64,000 nt of DNA, taken from the NCBI GenBank assembly GCA_040772065.1, contig JAXGYX010000001.1, forward strand, positions 1,364,001 through 1,428,000, given 5' to 3'. Below the pieces are notes generated by a model. The model did not search any database, had not been told where the DNA came from, and worked only from the letters and a program-made list of their open reading frames with translations. Made by a program: the position numbers and the translations under genes. Below are positions 45,588 through 53,561 of the stretch, piece by piece. How positions within the stretch are numbered: the stretch's first letter is position 1; every line of letters begins with the position of its first letter. The DNA is from JAXGYX01 sp040772065. Lineage in GTDB: Bacteria > Bacillota > Clostridia > Saccharofermentanales > Fastidiosipilaceae.

Positions 45588-46822
45588 ATCTTCATCCGAT
45601 ACGCGAATGTGTCGCATAGACGTATAACCTCCTCAAATGTCGCCTTTGTGATTCCCTGCGCCATGCCACGGTTGCCACCACCTTTTGCCCTCAGTTGATC
45701 TTTCAGGCGCTGATGGACTTCAGCGATATCGGTTTTTTCTGAAACAATAATGTACATATATCCTTCCTGCCGTGGATGAGGAAAAAACACCAGCGCAGCG
45801 CCGGACACACGTTCACCTATTTTTTTGGCAAGATATTTCGCGTTGTTCACATCGTCGTCATCCAAAATGACGTACAGATTTCCGGTTGATTCCGGCATGG
45901 CGTCAACAGCCGTCAGATTGATTTTCTTTTGCAAAGCCAGCGATTTATCCTGTTCGATTTTGAGCAGGTCAACCACACGGCGCACGGCGTTTAGTAGATC
46001 GGTGGACGGCGTGGACAGCAGCGCACCAATGTCTTTACTTTGTCGCCAGCGATTTTGCGAATCACGCAACGCCCTTCGTCCACAAAGCGCGGTCAGGCGG
46101 ACCCCACCTTTATACGTCTCGGCGTTGATGATGCGGATCAGACCGATTTCACCGGTGAATTTAAGATGAGTCCCACAGCATGCGCAGCAGTCATATCCCG
46201 GCACAGTAATCAACCTAAGGCGTCCTTCGAGCTCAAGCTTGCTTCGATAATCGGGAAGGTGTTGATCATCTTCCTCACGCAATTGGATCTCAATAGGCAA
46301 ATTCCGCCAAACCGCCTCGTTTGCCGAATTTTCCAAATCGGTGATTTGCTCATCGGTCAGCGGTCCATTCAGATCAAAGGTCATTTCCGTCTCGTTGATA
46401 TGAAAGCCCACATTTTCATAGCCAAACCGTTGCTTGACCAGACCGGACAAAATATGCTCGGCGCTATGCTGCTGCATGAAATCAAAGCGACGTTCCCAGT
46501 CAATCTCACCTTCCACCGTCACACCGGTTTTCAATGGTCGATCACAATAATGGATGATCTGACCGGACACACGCCGCACATCCAGCACATTGGAGTCACC
46601 CAAGCGGCCTCTGTCCGCGGGCTGCCCCCCGCCTTCCGGATAAAACAAGGTATTGTCCAGCTCCACCGCCCAAAGGCGCCGGAGTTCTTTGTCACTCTCC
46701 AAGCTTCGGGCGATCTCCTCTGTGTCAGACACCTGTTCGCACGTCATCACCGTCGCGGAAAATCGCGTTTGGTAGGTATCGGCGTAATATAATTCATCAA
46801 ATTCGAGTTTGAGACTTTCCAT
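45584..46822 (-). CDS. Alanyl-tRNA editing protein AlaX (long form with DHHA1)
   Basis: This protein hydrolyses Ser- or Gly-mischarged tRNA-Ala in trans. The N-terminal region mimics the AlaRS editing core: YPEGGGQPADRG, the zinc motif FMQQHSAEHILSG and the partner CACCGTHLKFTGEIG. A coiled region of roughly residues 270-310 leads to a C-terminal DHHA1 domain with KGGGNRGMAQG. About 412 residues match the AlaX-L type. The ATG at 46822 has GGAGG six bases upstream. The exporter gene behind it overlaps its stop. Confidence 0.93.
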   Translation of the reverse strand: MESLKLEFDELYYADTYQTRFSATVMTCEQVSDTEEIARSLESDKELRRLWAVELDNTLFYPEGGGQPADRGRLGDSNVLDVRRVSGQIIHYCDRPLKTGVTVEGEIDWERRFDFMQQHSAEHILSGLVKQRFGYENVGFHINETEMTFDLNGPLTDEQITDLENSANEAVWRNLPIEIQLREEDDQHLPDYRSKLELEGRLRLITVPGYDCCACCGTHLKFTGEIGLIRIINAETYKGGVRLTALCGRRALRDSQNRWRQSKDIGALLSTPSTDLLNAVRRVVDLLKIEQDKSLALQKKINLTAVDAMPESTGNLYVILDDDDVNNAKYLAKKIGERVSGAALVFFPHPRQEGYMYIIVSEKTDIAEVHQRLKDQLRAKGGGNRGMAQGITKATFEEVIRLCDTFAYRMKI

Positions 46823-46903
46823 CAATTCCTCCAAAGTAGCTGTCCGGCCTCGCGGATTCGATCCGGCGCACGGATTGTATTATACCCGATTCAGTGAAAT
46901 TTC

Positions 46904-46940
46904 AAAAAACCGTCCGCTATCATGTGACAGCGAACGGTTC
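46904..46940 (-). terminator. Terminator of tRNA-Lys (CTT)
   Basis: AACCGTTCGCT pairs with AGCGGACGGTT on the minus strand, followed by TTTTG, right after the tRNA gene. Confidence 0.85.
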
Positions 46941-46944
46941 ACGT

Positions 46945-47020
46945 TGGTGCACCATCAGGGATTCGAACCCAGGGCCCACTGATTAAGAGTCAGTTGCTCT
47001 ACCACCTGAGCTAATGGTGC
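46945..47020 (-). tRNA. tRNA-Lys (CTT)
   Basis: A 76-base cloverleaf with acceptor GCACCAT/ATGGTGC, anticodon CTT in ACTCTTAAT and encoded CCA. Confidence 0.95.
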
Positions 47021-47038
47021 TTGTTGGAAACTAGGATA

Positions 47039-47067
47039 ATTATAGTGACGGTTATTTTCAATGTCAA
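47039..47067 (-). promoter_or_regulatory. Promoter of tRNA-Lys (CTT)
   Basis: Minus-strand TTGACA, 17 bases, TATAAT. The IS30-like element starts about 30 bases further upstream and leaves it intact. Confidence 0.92.
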
Positions 47068-47080
47068 TAGGACAATTTGA

Positions 47081-47097
47081 CCGATGCGTCATTTGCG
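47081..47097. repeat. Target duplication, left copy (IS30-like copy 1)
   Basis: CCGATGCGTCATTTGCG is repeated at 48816-48832, where it covers the end of the AraC/PocR gene. Confidence 0.85.
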
Positions 47098-48815
47098 AGG
47101 ATTGCAATCCGAAGTTCCTTTCGGAGAGGGACTTTGTAATTCAAATTACTAAGAGGGAGTAAGTTGTTCAAATATAGGTATGATAGATTAAACATTCGTT
47201 CAGCTGAGCCGACTGGGAAAGGACGAATAACATGGCTCAATATGTACATCTACAATATGACGAACGTCTAACCATACAAAAGCTACTGGGTGAAGGGAAA
47301 TCTTTAGCTTCCATCGCACGCAGTCTGAAACGAGATCCAAAACTATTATGTATGAGATTAAGATGAACCGACAATCCATGTTCAAAGGTGGGTTTGGCTC
47401 GCCACGCAACGACTGCGGTAAAAGGATGGACTGCCGCCTGACTCACGTGTGTGGAAACTGCATAAAAATCCGTAAGCGCTGTTCAAACTGTGAGTTATGC
47501 AATGAGTTTTGCTCCGAATTTGTCGCTGCTACTTGTGAGCGCTTAAATCGGGCGCCTTACTGCTGTAACGGTTGCCAAAAGGACGGAAGATGTCCTCAAA
47601 GACGATATCTTTACAGAGCCGATTATGCTGACAAAACGGCTCAGGCACGACTGTCCGACTCGCGTAAAGGCATGCTCTTGTCAGTCGACGATCTTAAGGT
47701 CATTTCACAGCTGCTCAAACCCGTTCGAGAGAAAGGACAGTCGATTCATCACATTTACGTCAATCACGCAGATGAATTCCCTTGTTCTGAACGCAACATC
47801 TACAAGCTGATCGACGCCAACCTGATTGGCATCAGGCGCATTGATCTGCCCGAGGCCGTCAGGCGCAAACCCAAACGTAAAAAACCCATGCATAAGGTCG
47901 ATAAACGTTGCTACGAGGGAAGAACCTATAATGATTTTCTCGCCTATATGGATCAGCACCCGGCTGTCCCTTATGTGGAGATGGACTCAGTGGAATCTGT
48001 TGCCGAAGATCGCGCCACCCTACTCACTCTTTGTTGGACTCAGTCCAAATTCGGCCTGGCTCTGGCCTGTCAGGCTCAGACCGCTCGTGAGGTCACCAAA
48101 CGATTTCAGGAGCTGCACCGTGCATTGGGGGAGACAAACTTTAGACGGCTGTTTCCTGTCATACTGACCGACAGAGGTTCTGAGTTTTCCAACCCCAAAG
48201 AATTGGAAGCTCTGGGGACTCGAATCTTCTACTGCGACCCCATGCAATCATCTCAAAAACCACATGTTGAACGATGGAATCGAGAGGTCCGCTGTTTGAT
48301 CCCTAAAGGATATTCCTTTGAAGGATTGAGCATGGATGACGCACTGCTCCTCTCCTCACACATCAACAGCTATACAAGGAAAGATCTGGGGGATCGCACT
48401 CCCTACGAAGTCTTTTCCTTTTGCTTTGGAGATGAGATGCCTCAGTTGCTCGGGATCTACCCAATCCATCATGACCTCGTCATGCGATCACCCAATCTGC
48501 TGCTTGGTAAAATTAGCAAAAATGTTAAGAGACCCCAGTGATCAACTAGAGTCTCTCAACTGCCAGAATGGCTCACTTTTCTGACATGCAATAGTCGCTT
48601 TGCTGAACGGTACAACTTCATAATTTGCACAGGGGCTTCGTAATTCAAAAAATAAATCTAAAACGCAGCCTCTCTTTGTTATGGCTTTTTCGACTATTTC
48701 TACTGAAGTTTACCACTTTTTTGACTGTTATTGGACGTTTTAGGAGTTCATTTTCCGTTTTTCTGCATTTCTAAGGAACTTAGTTCTTCAAAAGTGGACT
48801 TACTTTTGCAATCAA
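47098..48815 (+). mobile_element. IS30-family element, copy 1
   Basis: An element of about 1.7 kb bounded by a 17-bp direct repeat. Its ends contain GGATTGCAATCC and TTTTGCAATCAA, giving short imperfect inverted repeats around GATTGCAA. Two further copies lie at 61950-62539 (internally deleted) and from 62555 to the window end. The long duplication is atypical for IS30 relatives, most of which make 2-3 bp. The exact end is uncertain by two bases because CG is shared between target and element. Confidence 0.85.
47232..48541 (+). pseudogene. IS30-family transposase, copy 1, frameshifted near the N-terminus
   Basis: The ATG at 47232 starts MAQYVHLQYDERLTIQKLL, the IS30 N-terminal helix-turn-helix. 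One A is missing from an A-run at about 47338 (four A instead of five in copies 2 and 3), which shifts the frame into an early stop. The remaining frame from ATG 47348 still encodes 397 residues: a cysteine-rich zinc-ribbon-like region (GNCIKIRKRCSNCELCNEF, CCNGCQKDGRC) and the DDE core (VEMDSV, LTDRGSEF, KPHVERWNRE). Without re-initiation or slippage the protein lacks its first DNA-binding domain. Confidence 0.85.
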
Positions 48816-48832
48816 CCGATGCGTCATTTGCG
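48816..48832. repeat. Target duplication, right copy (IS30-like copy 1)
   Basis: This is the second copy of CCGATGCGTCATTTGCG and overlaps the last three codons (Arg, Lys, stop) of the PocR/AraC gene. Confidence 0.85.
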
Positions 48833-49669
48833 GCTCATTCGATAAGTGTTCGGTGTCATGCCGGTCACTTTTTTAAACACTTTTGTGAAATAACTCTGAC
48901 CGTCCATGCCCACCGACGTCGCGATGTCCGCGATTCTCATGTCGCTCAACAATAATTTTTTTGCCTGTTCCACCCGCAACTCGTTTAAATACGTGTTAAA
49001 ACTGGATCCGAGTTCCTTTTTGAATATTTTGCTGAAATACGAAGGTGACAAATAGACATGGTTCGCCACCTCGGTCAGCGTGACTTTTCGAGTATAATTC
49101 GCATGTAAATAATTTAATGCTTTCTCAATCATATCGGAGGTCTGCCCTTCGCCGGGCGGACCGGGAAGCGGGTCGTGATTTAAATATCCGACCGCCATAT
49201 GCAATAGAGTTGACATAGAATTCACTTTTTGGGGCGACACATACGGAATATTTCCCAATACAACCGGCGCCCGACGCAATAATTCGTCCGACAGATCGTG
49301 TTTTTCTTTCAAATCCAACTCGATATAGTCTTCGACATCCACCATCAAAAATGGCCCCGCGGTGATTTTTGCGGCGTAGCCGGCCTCGCCTTTTATCGGT
49401 GAAACGAAGCAAGATAGACCCATCGGACAAAAGTAGATGTATTTCCCGCCAAACCGCTCCGCCTCATGCATACCTTTTATATGTGCCTGCGTGCATCGGT
49501 CCGGATTGAAGTTCACCATCCTGCAGACCTCGCAGCTCACATAGCTGTAGCCTTCCTCATACAAGGTGCAACCGACAGAGTCCGACACCGTGTAACCTAT
49601 GCGAGTCGAATCCGCGAACGCATGCGCGCACTCCACAGCAAGTTTTAAATTAAATCGATTAATTTTCAT
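48824..49669 (-). CDS. PocR-domain AraC-family transcription regulator
   Basis: A regulator of about 281 residues. The N-terminal half is a PocR ligand-sensing domain with its cysteine-rich pattern: SVGCTLYEEGYSYVSCEVCR, PDRCTQAHIKGMHEAERFGG, IYFCPMGLSCFVSPI. The C-terminal half is a two-helix-turn-helix AraC domain (VTLTEVANHVYLSPSYFSKI, MRIADIATSVGMDGQSYF). PocR-type domains sense small diols or related compounds in studied cases. Gene position, separated by a terminator but just downstream of the corrinoid operon, suggests it controls that operon. The ATG at 49669 is likelier than a TTG 12 bases earlier. The IS30 insertion duplicated its final codons but left it complete. Confidence 0.9.
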   Translation of the reverse strand: MKINRFNLKLAVECAHAFADSTRIGYTVSDSVGCTLYEEGYSYVSCEVCRMVNFNPDRCTQAHIKGMHEAERFGGKYIYFCPMGLSCFVSPIKGEAGYAAKITAGPFLMVDVEDYIELDLKEKHDLSDELLRRAPVVLGNIPYVSPQKVNSMSTLLHMAVGYLNHDPLPGPPGEGQTSDMIEKALNYLHANYTRKVTLTEVANHVYLSPSYFSKIFKKELGSSFNTYLNELRVEQAKKLLLSDMRIADIATSVGMDGQSYFTKVFKKVTGMTPNTYRMSRK

Positions 49670-49700
49670 ATCCACAATCAAAACTAATTATTCCGGGCTT

Positions 49701-49730
49701 AAAAAAGCCCTCCGCCAACGCGGAGGGCTC
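49701..49730 (-). terminator. Terminator of the corrinoid methyltransferase operon
   Basis: A perfect 10-bp stem (AGCCCTCCGC with GCGGAGGGCT) with a GTTG-type loop is followed on the minus strand by TTTTTT. It separates the operon from the regulator gene. Confidence 0.92.
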
Positions 49731-49757
49731 AAAGACCGCGTAGTCGAGTTTAAAAAA

Positions 49758-50393
49758 TTATGCGGAGACCAGTTTCACACACGCATCAGCCGCGCTGGCC
49801 GCATCGGCTGTATACACATCCGCACCAATCTGCTCGCAGAAAGCCTGGGTGACAGGCGCTCCACCCACCATGATTTTCACTTTGTCACGCACACCGGCAG
49901 TCTCGGCGGCCTCGACGATGTCTTTCATCACACCCATCGTGGTTGTCAGCAAAGCCGAGCAGGCGATGACCTGACAGCCATTCTCGATAGCGGAACTAAT
50001 GAAGTTCTCAGCCGGAACATCGGTTCCCAGGTCAATTACTTCCATGCCCTTGCCTTCCATCATCATTTTCACAAGGTTCTTGCCGATATCATGCAAGTCT
50101 CCTTTGACAGTGCCGATAATGACCTTGCCGGATGAAGTCACTCCCTCATCCGCCAGCAACGGTTTGAGCAAAGCCGCTCCCATATTCATGGCGCGGGCGG
50201 CAACCAGCACTTCCGGAACAAAAACTTCATTATTTTTAAACTTCGCACCGATTATGTTCATGCCGTCCATCAGGCCACCTTCCAAGATCTCCTGTGCGGA
50301 CATTCCCTCATCAATCGCCTGTTGCACGAGAGCCTTCACATCTTTGGCTCTTCCCTTTTGCAGTTTTTCTGAAATCTCATTCAAAATACTCAT
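49758..50393 (-). CDS. Corrinoid (B12-binding) methyl-carrier protein
   Basis: A 211-residue methyltransferase corrinoid protein of the MtbC/MttC/MtaC type. The N-terminal B12-2 helical cap (EGMSAQEILEGGLMDGMNIIG, VLVAARAMNMGAALLKPLL) is followed by the Rossmann domain with the cobalt-ligating histidine in TVKGDLHDIGKNLVKMMME and a later GGAPVTQAFCEQIGAD. It would accept a methyl group on Co(I) from a substrate-specific methyltransferase and hand it to a second enzyme. The ATG has GGGGAGGACTAT upstream. It is 148 bases downstream of the URO-D methyltransferase gene. Confidence 0.95.
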   Translation of the reverse strand: MSILNEISEKLQKGRAKDVKALVQQAIDEGMSAQEILEGGLMDGMNIIGAKFKNNEVFVPEVLVAARAMNMGAALLKPLLADEGVTSSGKVIIGTVKGDLHDIGKNLVKMMMEGKGMEVIDLGTDVPAENFISSAIENGCQVIACSALLTTTMGVMKDIVEAAETAGVRDKVKIMVGGAPVTQAFCEQIGADVYTADAASAADACVKLVSA

Positions 50394-50541
50394 ATAGTCC
50401 TCCCCGGATGAATCATGTCAGGATCGTGGGCTCCCAACAGAGAGTGTTAACAGCGCTCGTTTCCACGCGAGTCTTCAACCTCATTGTTGTCACAAGCCGC
50501 GCGCTACTGATTTTGTCACTTTGACACAGCCGCGCGATGAA

Positions 50542-51837
50542 TCACATGGACTCAATTTCCTCACGACAGATGCGCACCCAGTTCAGCAGGTTGTCGGGAT
50601 TGCCACCCAGCGTATGGTTGTCTTTCATCATGAACTCGAGACAGTTGTCCTTCGCGTTGCCCAACGCTTCTTTAATGCTGGCTCTAACAAGATCCTGATC
50701 CAGCACCGGCAGCGCAAGTGGCGAGGGAGACGGTTTCAGAGAATAAATATAGTCGTGTCCAAGCTTTTCAGACATGATCTTTTGGTTCGCCCAAGGAGAG
50801 ACCGACACTCTGCGTAGGTTCTTGACCTGTTTGACAATATCAAAGCGATCGTCCATCGGCTCGCAACAGCCATAGCAGGTCAGTCCAAAACGCTCCATTA
50901 TCGGTTTTTGATACGGGAAAATAAATTCCTCAAACATATCCGGTGACACACCAACTGTGATCTGGCTCTCGCTCAAGCCCCACATGTCTTTGGTCCGCAC
51001 TTTTCCATCAAAGTCAGGCGCGGGCAACTCATGGGTGTAACCAATGCCGCCGGATCCAACATAGCTGTTGTCATTGTTTAGGTGGAATAGACCATTCTCT
51101 TCAAGGAAGTCCATTTTATCCATCACACCATCGCGCAACATGGCCATCATCTCATGCACTTCATCCGGCTCGTCATAGAAATCATACATCAAGGTTTCCA
51201 TTCCGCGCAGGAAAGCCGCTTCATCGGTCAGTCCAAACGACCAGAACCAGGCGGTGTCCAGTCGGGTGGTCAGGCTGCCATCAAAAAGTTCTTGCGCCAT
51301 TTCGAACAGTTGATTGGTGGCTTCGTAATCGACGTCAAATTCTTCTTTGCGCACATTCTTCAGTTCGTCATACTCTTCCATGATGGCGTCGATATGATAA
51401 GCTTCGCCATCATCCATCTTCATTGCTTTGGTAAACTTTGATTCCTTGTCAGCCAGCCTCCAGGGTTTGACGGTATGGACATAGGGCAGAGTGAACAAAG
51501 GCTCTACGACATAGTCGTCGTTCATCTTCTCACCCCAATATATTTGTTTCTTCAGGTGCAGCTCCCAGTAGCGCGCAATGCTGTTTGTACATTCAATCGT
51601 GCTGTCCGGAATGATTTCATTCCAGCCATTTTCCGGGTCAGCCAGGATAACCGGACGTGTGCGTTCCAGAGCGTTGTGCGCGTACCAAAGTTTCTTGCGC
51701 TCCTGCATAATCGGTTTCGCAGCTTGCTCGGCCATACGTTTTGCCAATTCCGAAAGAATTTGCTTATCTTTTTGATCAAATTTCAGATTGGAATAGTCCG
51801 CCATGTTGAAATTTACTCGGATATTCATATGTTCCAT
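50542..51837 (-). CDS. URO-D superfamily methyltransferase, first of two in the locus
   Basis: A protein of about 431 residues related to uroporphyrinogen decarboxylase-like corrinoid methyltransferases. Typical parts are a long N-terminal extension, VGSGGIGYTHELPAPDF in the barrel and GLTCYGCCEPMDDRFDIVKQ near the active site, where cysteines could bind zinc. Next to a corrinoid protein gene it is the best candidate for the substrate:corrinoid methyltransferase, for example an O-demethylase as in acetogens; the substrate is unknown. The ATG at 51837 has GGAGG six bases upstream; a longer frame to 51870 has no site. No heme-pathway genes are nearby, so a true HemE role is unlikely. Confidence 0.85.
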   Translation of the reverse strand: MEHMNIRVNFNMADYSNLKFDQKDKQILSELAKRMAEQAAKPIMQERKKLWYAHNALERTRPVILADPENGWNEIIPDSTIECTNSIARYWELHLKKQIYWGEKMNDDYVVEPLFTLPYVHTVKPWRLADKESKFTKAMKMDDGEAYHIDAIMEEYDELKNVRKEEFDVDYEATNQLFEMAQELFDGSLTTRLDTAWFWSFGLTDEAAFLRGMETLMYDFYDEPDEVHEMMAMLRDGVMDKMDFLEENGLFHLNNDNSYVGSGGIGYTHELPAPDFDGKVRTKDMWGLSESQITVGVSPDMFEEFIFPYQKPIMERFGLTCYGCCEPMDDRFDIVKQVKNLRRVSVSPWANQKIMSEKLGHDYIYSLKPSPSPLALPVLDQDLVRASIKEALGNAKDNCLEFMMKDNHTLGGNPDNLLNWVRICREEIESM

Positions 51838-52046
51838 AAATAATCCTCCTTTGGTGTGAGATGTCCACAAGAATGGGGCTGACCGAACGGGCAGCTACGA
51901 ACCGCTTGCGCTAACCTTTACAATAGATAGCATAAAATAGTTTTGTTTTTTCGGCAATTCGTCTATTTTGCTAAAAACACTTTATAATATAAAAATCTTG
52001 CTCATTTTGCTTTTTTACTATTTTTGTAATTATCAGCTTTGTCAAA

Positions 52047-52601
52047 TCAGGTATTAAAAAGAAAACATCCGAAATAAGTCACGGTGTTTGTGCCGTTGAT
52101 ATACTTCAGCCCACACGCCTCCGCCAGTTCAGAAACAGCGATGCCATAGGCCTCGAGCGAGGTCACCGCCAGGTCAGGATAGCGACAGGGCTGATCATCC
52201 AGCTTGGCGCAGCGGGCGCAAACCTGACAGGAGCCGGCGCCCAGACGCAACGGCTTGTCCAACAAAGTGGCGAACTCACGCGACAGTCTGCCGGACAGAT
52301 CGTTATGAACCTTAGCTGCGGCCTCCATGCCCTCTATATCAAAGGAGTCGTCCAACAAACCGATCGTCTGATAAACAAACACCTTGTCATACTGTTTGGC
52401 CTCTTCAATCATTTCGTGAATGTCGCCGACATCAGGAGGACACATCCAACAGGCGCCGAACTTACCGCAGGTGTTCATCACACAGGCATCACGAAATTCA
52501 GGTCGAAAGGCGATGTCGCTTACGTCCATCATCGCGGAAGCGGCGGCGCCGTTGTCCAGCGCGATCTGCGCCAACTTGCTTTCCAGGTCCGTCTGTTTCA
52601 T
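52047..52601 (-). CDS. DUF2284 cysteine-rich putative metal-binding protein
   Basis: A protein of about 184 residues with two cysteine groups: VMNTCGKFGACWMCPPDVG and AGSCQVCARCAKLDDQPCRY. The pattern suggests iron-sulfur or zinc binding, the basis of the DUF2284 assignment. The function is not established. It begins a few bases after the GTPase stop (GGAGTGAGTGAGAATG), so it is coupled to it. Family members are often seen beside corrinoid methyltransferases, so a role in redox activation or maturation is a reasonable but unproven guess. Confidence 0.85.
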   Translation of the reverse strand: MKQTDLESKLAQIALDNGAAASAMMDVSDIAFRPEFRDACVMNTCGKFGACWMCPPDVGDIHEMIEEAKQYDKVFVYQTIGLLDDSFDIEGMEAAAKVHNDLSGRLSREFATLLDKPLRLGAGSCQVCARCAKLDDQPCRYPDLAVTSLEAYGIAVSELAEACGLKYINGTNTVTYFGCFLFNT

Positions 52602-52607
52602 TCTCAC

Positions 52608-53522
52608 TCACTCCGACTCAATATAGTCCGCATACCACCTGATCGCCGCCTTCACACTTTTCCGCAGCGCCATTCCCTGCCCCGCCAGGGCCACGATGGT
52701 ATTGACGTTTTCGGGTTCTCCACCCCGCCAGGGGCTGACATCGACCATCGCGCCGACGCAATCCACAAGATAAAGGCCATCCGTCAGCCGGGCGAAACCT
52801 TTGACACGATAGGTCTCCTCGACAAACATGCGGATGAAATGTTCCATTTGCTTTTGGCTCATCATTCCATCTTTGACGCGAATCGCATTTTTTTGCAATG
52901 TCAAATCTCGACCATGAACCGTCTCATCCTGTTCGAAGCGATCCACTTCAATGTCGTCCACCCATTCGCGTTTGAATACGCCAAACGAAGTGCTGTGGAT
53001 CTCAGCTCCGGGATTGCGCTCTTTGACCAACTCGATCGCGCGCTTCAACTGTTCCTCCGTCGCCGCGTCTGTCTTGTTGATCAGCACCAGATCAGCGACC
53101 GACAATTGCTTCGCGCTGACCCTGGCGGTATTGAGAACTTTTTCAATATTCAATGGATCGACAAGGCAAATCGCCCCACGGTAACGAAACTCTTGAAAAC
53201 GCTCGTCTCGCAGGATGTAGCGGATGCTGGTAGGATCCGACAGTCCCGACGCTTCCACAATCAACAGTTCCGGAGGATCGAGCAGCGTCTCCTGCAAAGC
53301 CTTTTCAAAATGATCCAATCGACAGGAGCAGAAAATGGATCCATTGTTGATTTCCTCAAGGACAACGCCAAGCTCAGCGATGAGCTCAGCGTCGACCCCG
53401 ACTTTTCCGTATTCATTGACTATCACACGCATTCTTTTGGAAGAATACGAGCGCAAAAACTCTTTCAAAAAAGTGGTTTTTCCGGCGCCTAGAAAGCCGG
53501 TAACCAAATACATATCGATCAT
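52608..53522 (-). CDS. CobW/COG0523-type GTPase
   Basis: A G3E-family P-loop GTPase of 304 residues. Walker A is VTGFLGAGKTTFLKEF, a metal-binding site candidate is at residues 65-67 (FCSCR), the Switch II/DxxG equivalent is EASGLSDP, and NKTD gives guanine specificity. The canonical CxCC motif is reduced here to CxC followed by Arg. Relatives insert zinc or cobalt or serve cobalamin enzymes. Between two zinc-type URO-D methyltransferase genes, a metallochaperone for them or for the corrinoid protein is a fair inference. The ATG has GGGAATTAA upstream. Confidence 0.88.
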   Translation of the reverse strand: MIDMYLVTGFLGAGKTTFLKEFLRSYSSKRMRVIVNEYGKVGVDAELIAELGVVLEEINNGSIFCSCRLDHFEKALQETLLDPPELLIVEASGLSDPTSIRYILRDERFQEFRYRGAICLVDPLNIEKVLNTARVSAKQLSVADLVLINKTDAATEEQLKRAIELVKERNPGAEIHSTSFGVFKREWVDDIEVDRFEQDETVHGRDLTLQKNAIRVKDGMMSQKQMEHFIRMFVEETYRVKGFARLTDGLYLVDCVGAMVDVSPWRGGEPENVNTIVALAGQGMALRKSVKAAIRWYADYIESE

Positions 53523-53561
53523 TTAATTCCCTTTAAGATCCATCGGATACCGGATGGCAAC

